Shown here piece by piece: positions 45,455 to 46,331 of a DNA stretch of 46,331 nt. Position 1 is the stretch's first letter, and each line of letters starts with the position of its first letter. The DNA is taken from NCBI GenBank assembly GCA_937920105.1, contig CALETH010000119.1:1-46331 (forward strand). The letters are read 5' to 3'. The DNA is from an uncultured Bacteroidota bacterium (GTDB taxonomy: Bacteria; Bacteroidota; Ignavibacteria; UBA10030; UBA8401). The translations under genes were made by a program, and so were the position numbers. Below the pieces are notes generated by a model. The model had not been told where the DNA came from and did not search any database. It saw only the letters and a list, made by a program, of their open reading frames with translations.

Positions 45455-45536
45455 GTGATACAAATCACAATATAATTGCTAAAAACATTTACCTTTGGTA
45501 AAGAAATAGTATTTATAATGAAACATTCATTATAAA
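45455..45536. promoter_or_regulatory. Three successive palindromes upstream of the alpha-2-macroglobulin gene
   Basis: (1) GTGAT-ACAA-ATCAC (45455-45468), which resembles a CRP/FNR-type site. (2) TTTACC-TTT-GGTAAA (45488-45502), a perfect 15-bp palindrome that contains TACCTTTG, a match to the FCB -7 element TAnnTTTG. (3) TTTATAATGAA-ACA-TTCATTATAAA (45512-45536), perfect 11-bp arms containing a -10-like TATAAT. All lie in the 105-bp gap before the ATG at 45555. Binding is not shown. Confidence 0.55.
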
Positions 45537-45554
45537 CAAATCAAAATAAATTTT

Positions 45555-46331
45555 ATGAAAGCAACATTTATTATTTTTGCTATTACCAGTATAATACTAG
45601 GAATAGCACATTATCTATTTTCTAACGAAAATCAAAAGGAGAATAATTCTATGCAACAATTCAACACATCAAAATATGAAGAGCAATGGAAAAAAGTTCA
45701 ACAACATGAAGATAAAGGATTACCAAAATCCGCGCTAGAAGTAGTAGAAAAAATTTACCAACAAGCCAAAAAAGAAGATAATCCCGCCCAATTCGTAAAA
45801 GCCATCATCCACAAAATAAAATTTCAATCCTATACAGAAGAAGATTCATTTGCAAAAACATTAGAACAAGTGCAGCAAGAAATTCAAAAAGCAGAATTTC
45901 CCGTACAACCAATGCTGCATTCCATGCTTGCAGAAATGTATTGGAATTACTATCAGCAAAATCGTTATAGATTTTATAATAGAAGCACAACCGTAGATTT
46001 TAAACAAGAAGATATTCGTACGTGGGATGTAAAGAAAATAGTAGAAGAATGTATAACCCAATATCAACTATCATTAAAAGAGTCTAAAAAATTACAACAA
46101 GTACAAATTGATATTTATGATGAAATCCTTAATCATGAAAATCATCAAAATTACATTCCCGATGGAAGAAAATTACGCCCAACACTCTATGATTTTCTTG
46201 CACATCGTGCAATAGATTTTTTTATGAACCAAGAACCGGATATAACACAGCCAGCAGAAAAATTTGTGTTAGATAAAGAAGAATATTTTGCAGATGCAAA
46301 AGAATTTTCAAAAATAAAACTAACCACAAAA
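45555..46331 (+). CDS. Alpha-2-macroglobulin family protein, N-terminal part, cut by window edge
   Basis: The frame is open from ATG 45555 to the edge (259 codons). An N-terminal hydrophobic segment (about 3-22) suggests export or membrane attachment. The following region, KYEEQWKKVQQHEDKGLPKS then ALEVVEKIYQQAKKE, matches the helical N-terminus I recall for the large bacterial alpha-2-macroglobulins of the FCB group, with DFKQEDIRTWD and DGRKLRPTLYDFLAHRA further on. Such proteins trap proteases in the periplasm; the macroglobulin, thioester and receptor parts would lie beyond the edge. The assignment is by resemblance and could be confirmed by the missing part. Confidence 0.75.
   Translation, partial: MKATFIIFAITSIILGIAHYLFSNENQKENNSMQQFNTSKYEEQWKKVQQHEDKGLPKSALEVVEKIYQQAKKEDNPAQFVKAIIHKIKFQSYTEEDSFAKTLEQVQQEIQKAEFPVQPMLHSMLAEMYWNYYQQNRYRFYNRSTTVDFKQEDIRTWDVKKIVEECITQYQLSLKESKKLQQVQIDIYDEILNHENHQNYIPDGRKLRPTLYDFLAHRAIDFFMNQEPDITQPAEKFVLDKEEYFADAKEFSKIKLTTK

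Overview
The window is AT-rich DNA (about one third GC by eye, not counted) from a Gram-negative bacterium of the Fibrobacteres-Chlorobi-Bacteroidetes (FCB) superphylum, most likely Ignavibacteriota/Kapabacteria or a close relative. The evidence is a type IX secretion (T9SS) C-terminal sorting domain with the FPNPFNPST motif, a GWxTD-domain protein, a propeller-type sensor kinase with a Y_Y_Y domain, an ORF6N-domain gene, and many start codons without a Shine-Dalgarno sequence. I saw no tRNA, rRNA, CRISPR array, prophage or complete insertion sequence. The genus cannot be named from this alone.

Layout: every gene left of about 9.86 kb is on the minus strand and every gene right of 10.1 kb is on the plus strand. 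The minus block, in transcription order, is rnc, gcvP, dapB, a small orphan gene, dapA, dapD, cmk, ispH and rpsA (cut by the left edge). It joins three steps of lysine/diaminopimelate synthesis to the glycine cleavage P-protein and to a cmk-ispH-rpsA cluster.

The plus block opens with glgA and a translationally coupled GmhB-type phosphatase, then a lipoprotein and an outer-membrane barrel protein, rpiB, an ORF6N gene with unusual palindromes, a serine beta-lactamase-like hydrolase, glyA, tatC, a polyprenyl synthase, a CtpA-type protease, a DUF3108 protein, a gamma-carbonic-anhydrase-like protein, an orphan coupled to ybeY, a smg/DUF494 gene and topA. From 27.8 kb the theme is the cell envelope: a GWxTD protein, a POTRA/Omp85 barrel gene split at a T9 tract, two LolC/E-like permeases, a 1293-residue T9SS cargo with a seven-repeat VCBS propeller, a tripartite exporter (HlyD adaptor, MacB-type permease, TolC) without its ATPase, a two-propeller sensor histidine kinase, and the start of an alpha-2-macroglobulin-like protein cut by the right edge.

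The intergenic spaces are unusually rich in structure. There are at least four REPIN-like paired hairpins plus related single hairpins, a 58/59-bp tandem repeat whose last unit supplies the start codon of the GWxTD gene, a 51-52-bp palindromic element present twice (once with extra 21-bp units), a MITE-like element, and C/G-rich hairpin repeats. The observations most worth checking are the 27-bp palindromes that stand in tandem before the ORF6N gene and recur inside its coding sequence, the in-register U UUU UUA slippery heptamer that splits the Omp85 gene, and the three successive palindromes before the alpha-2-macroglobulin gene.
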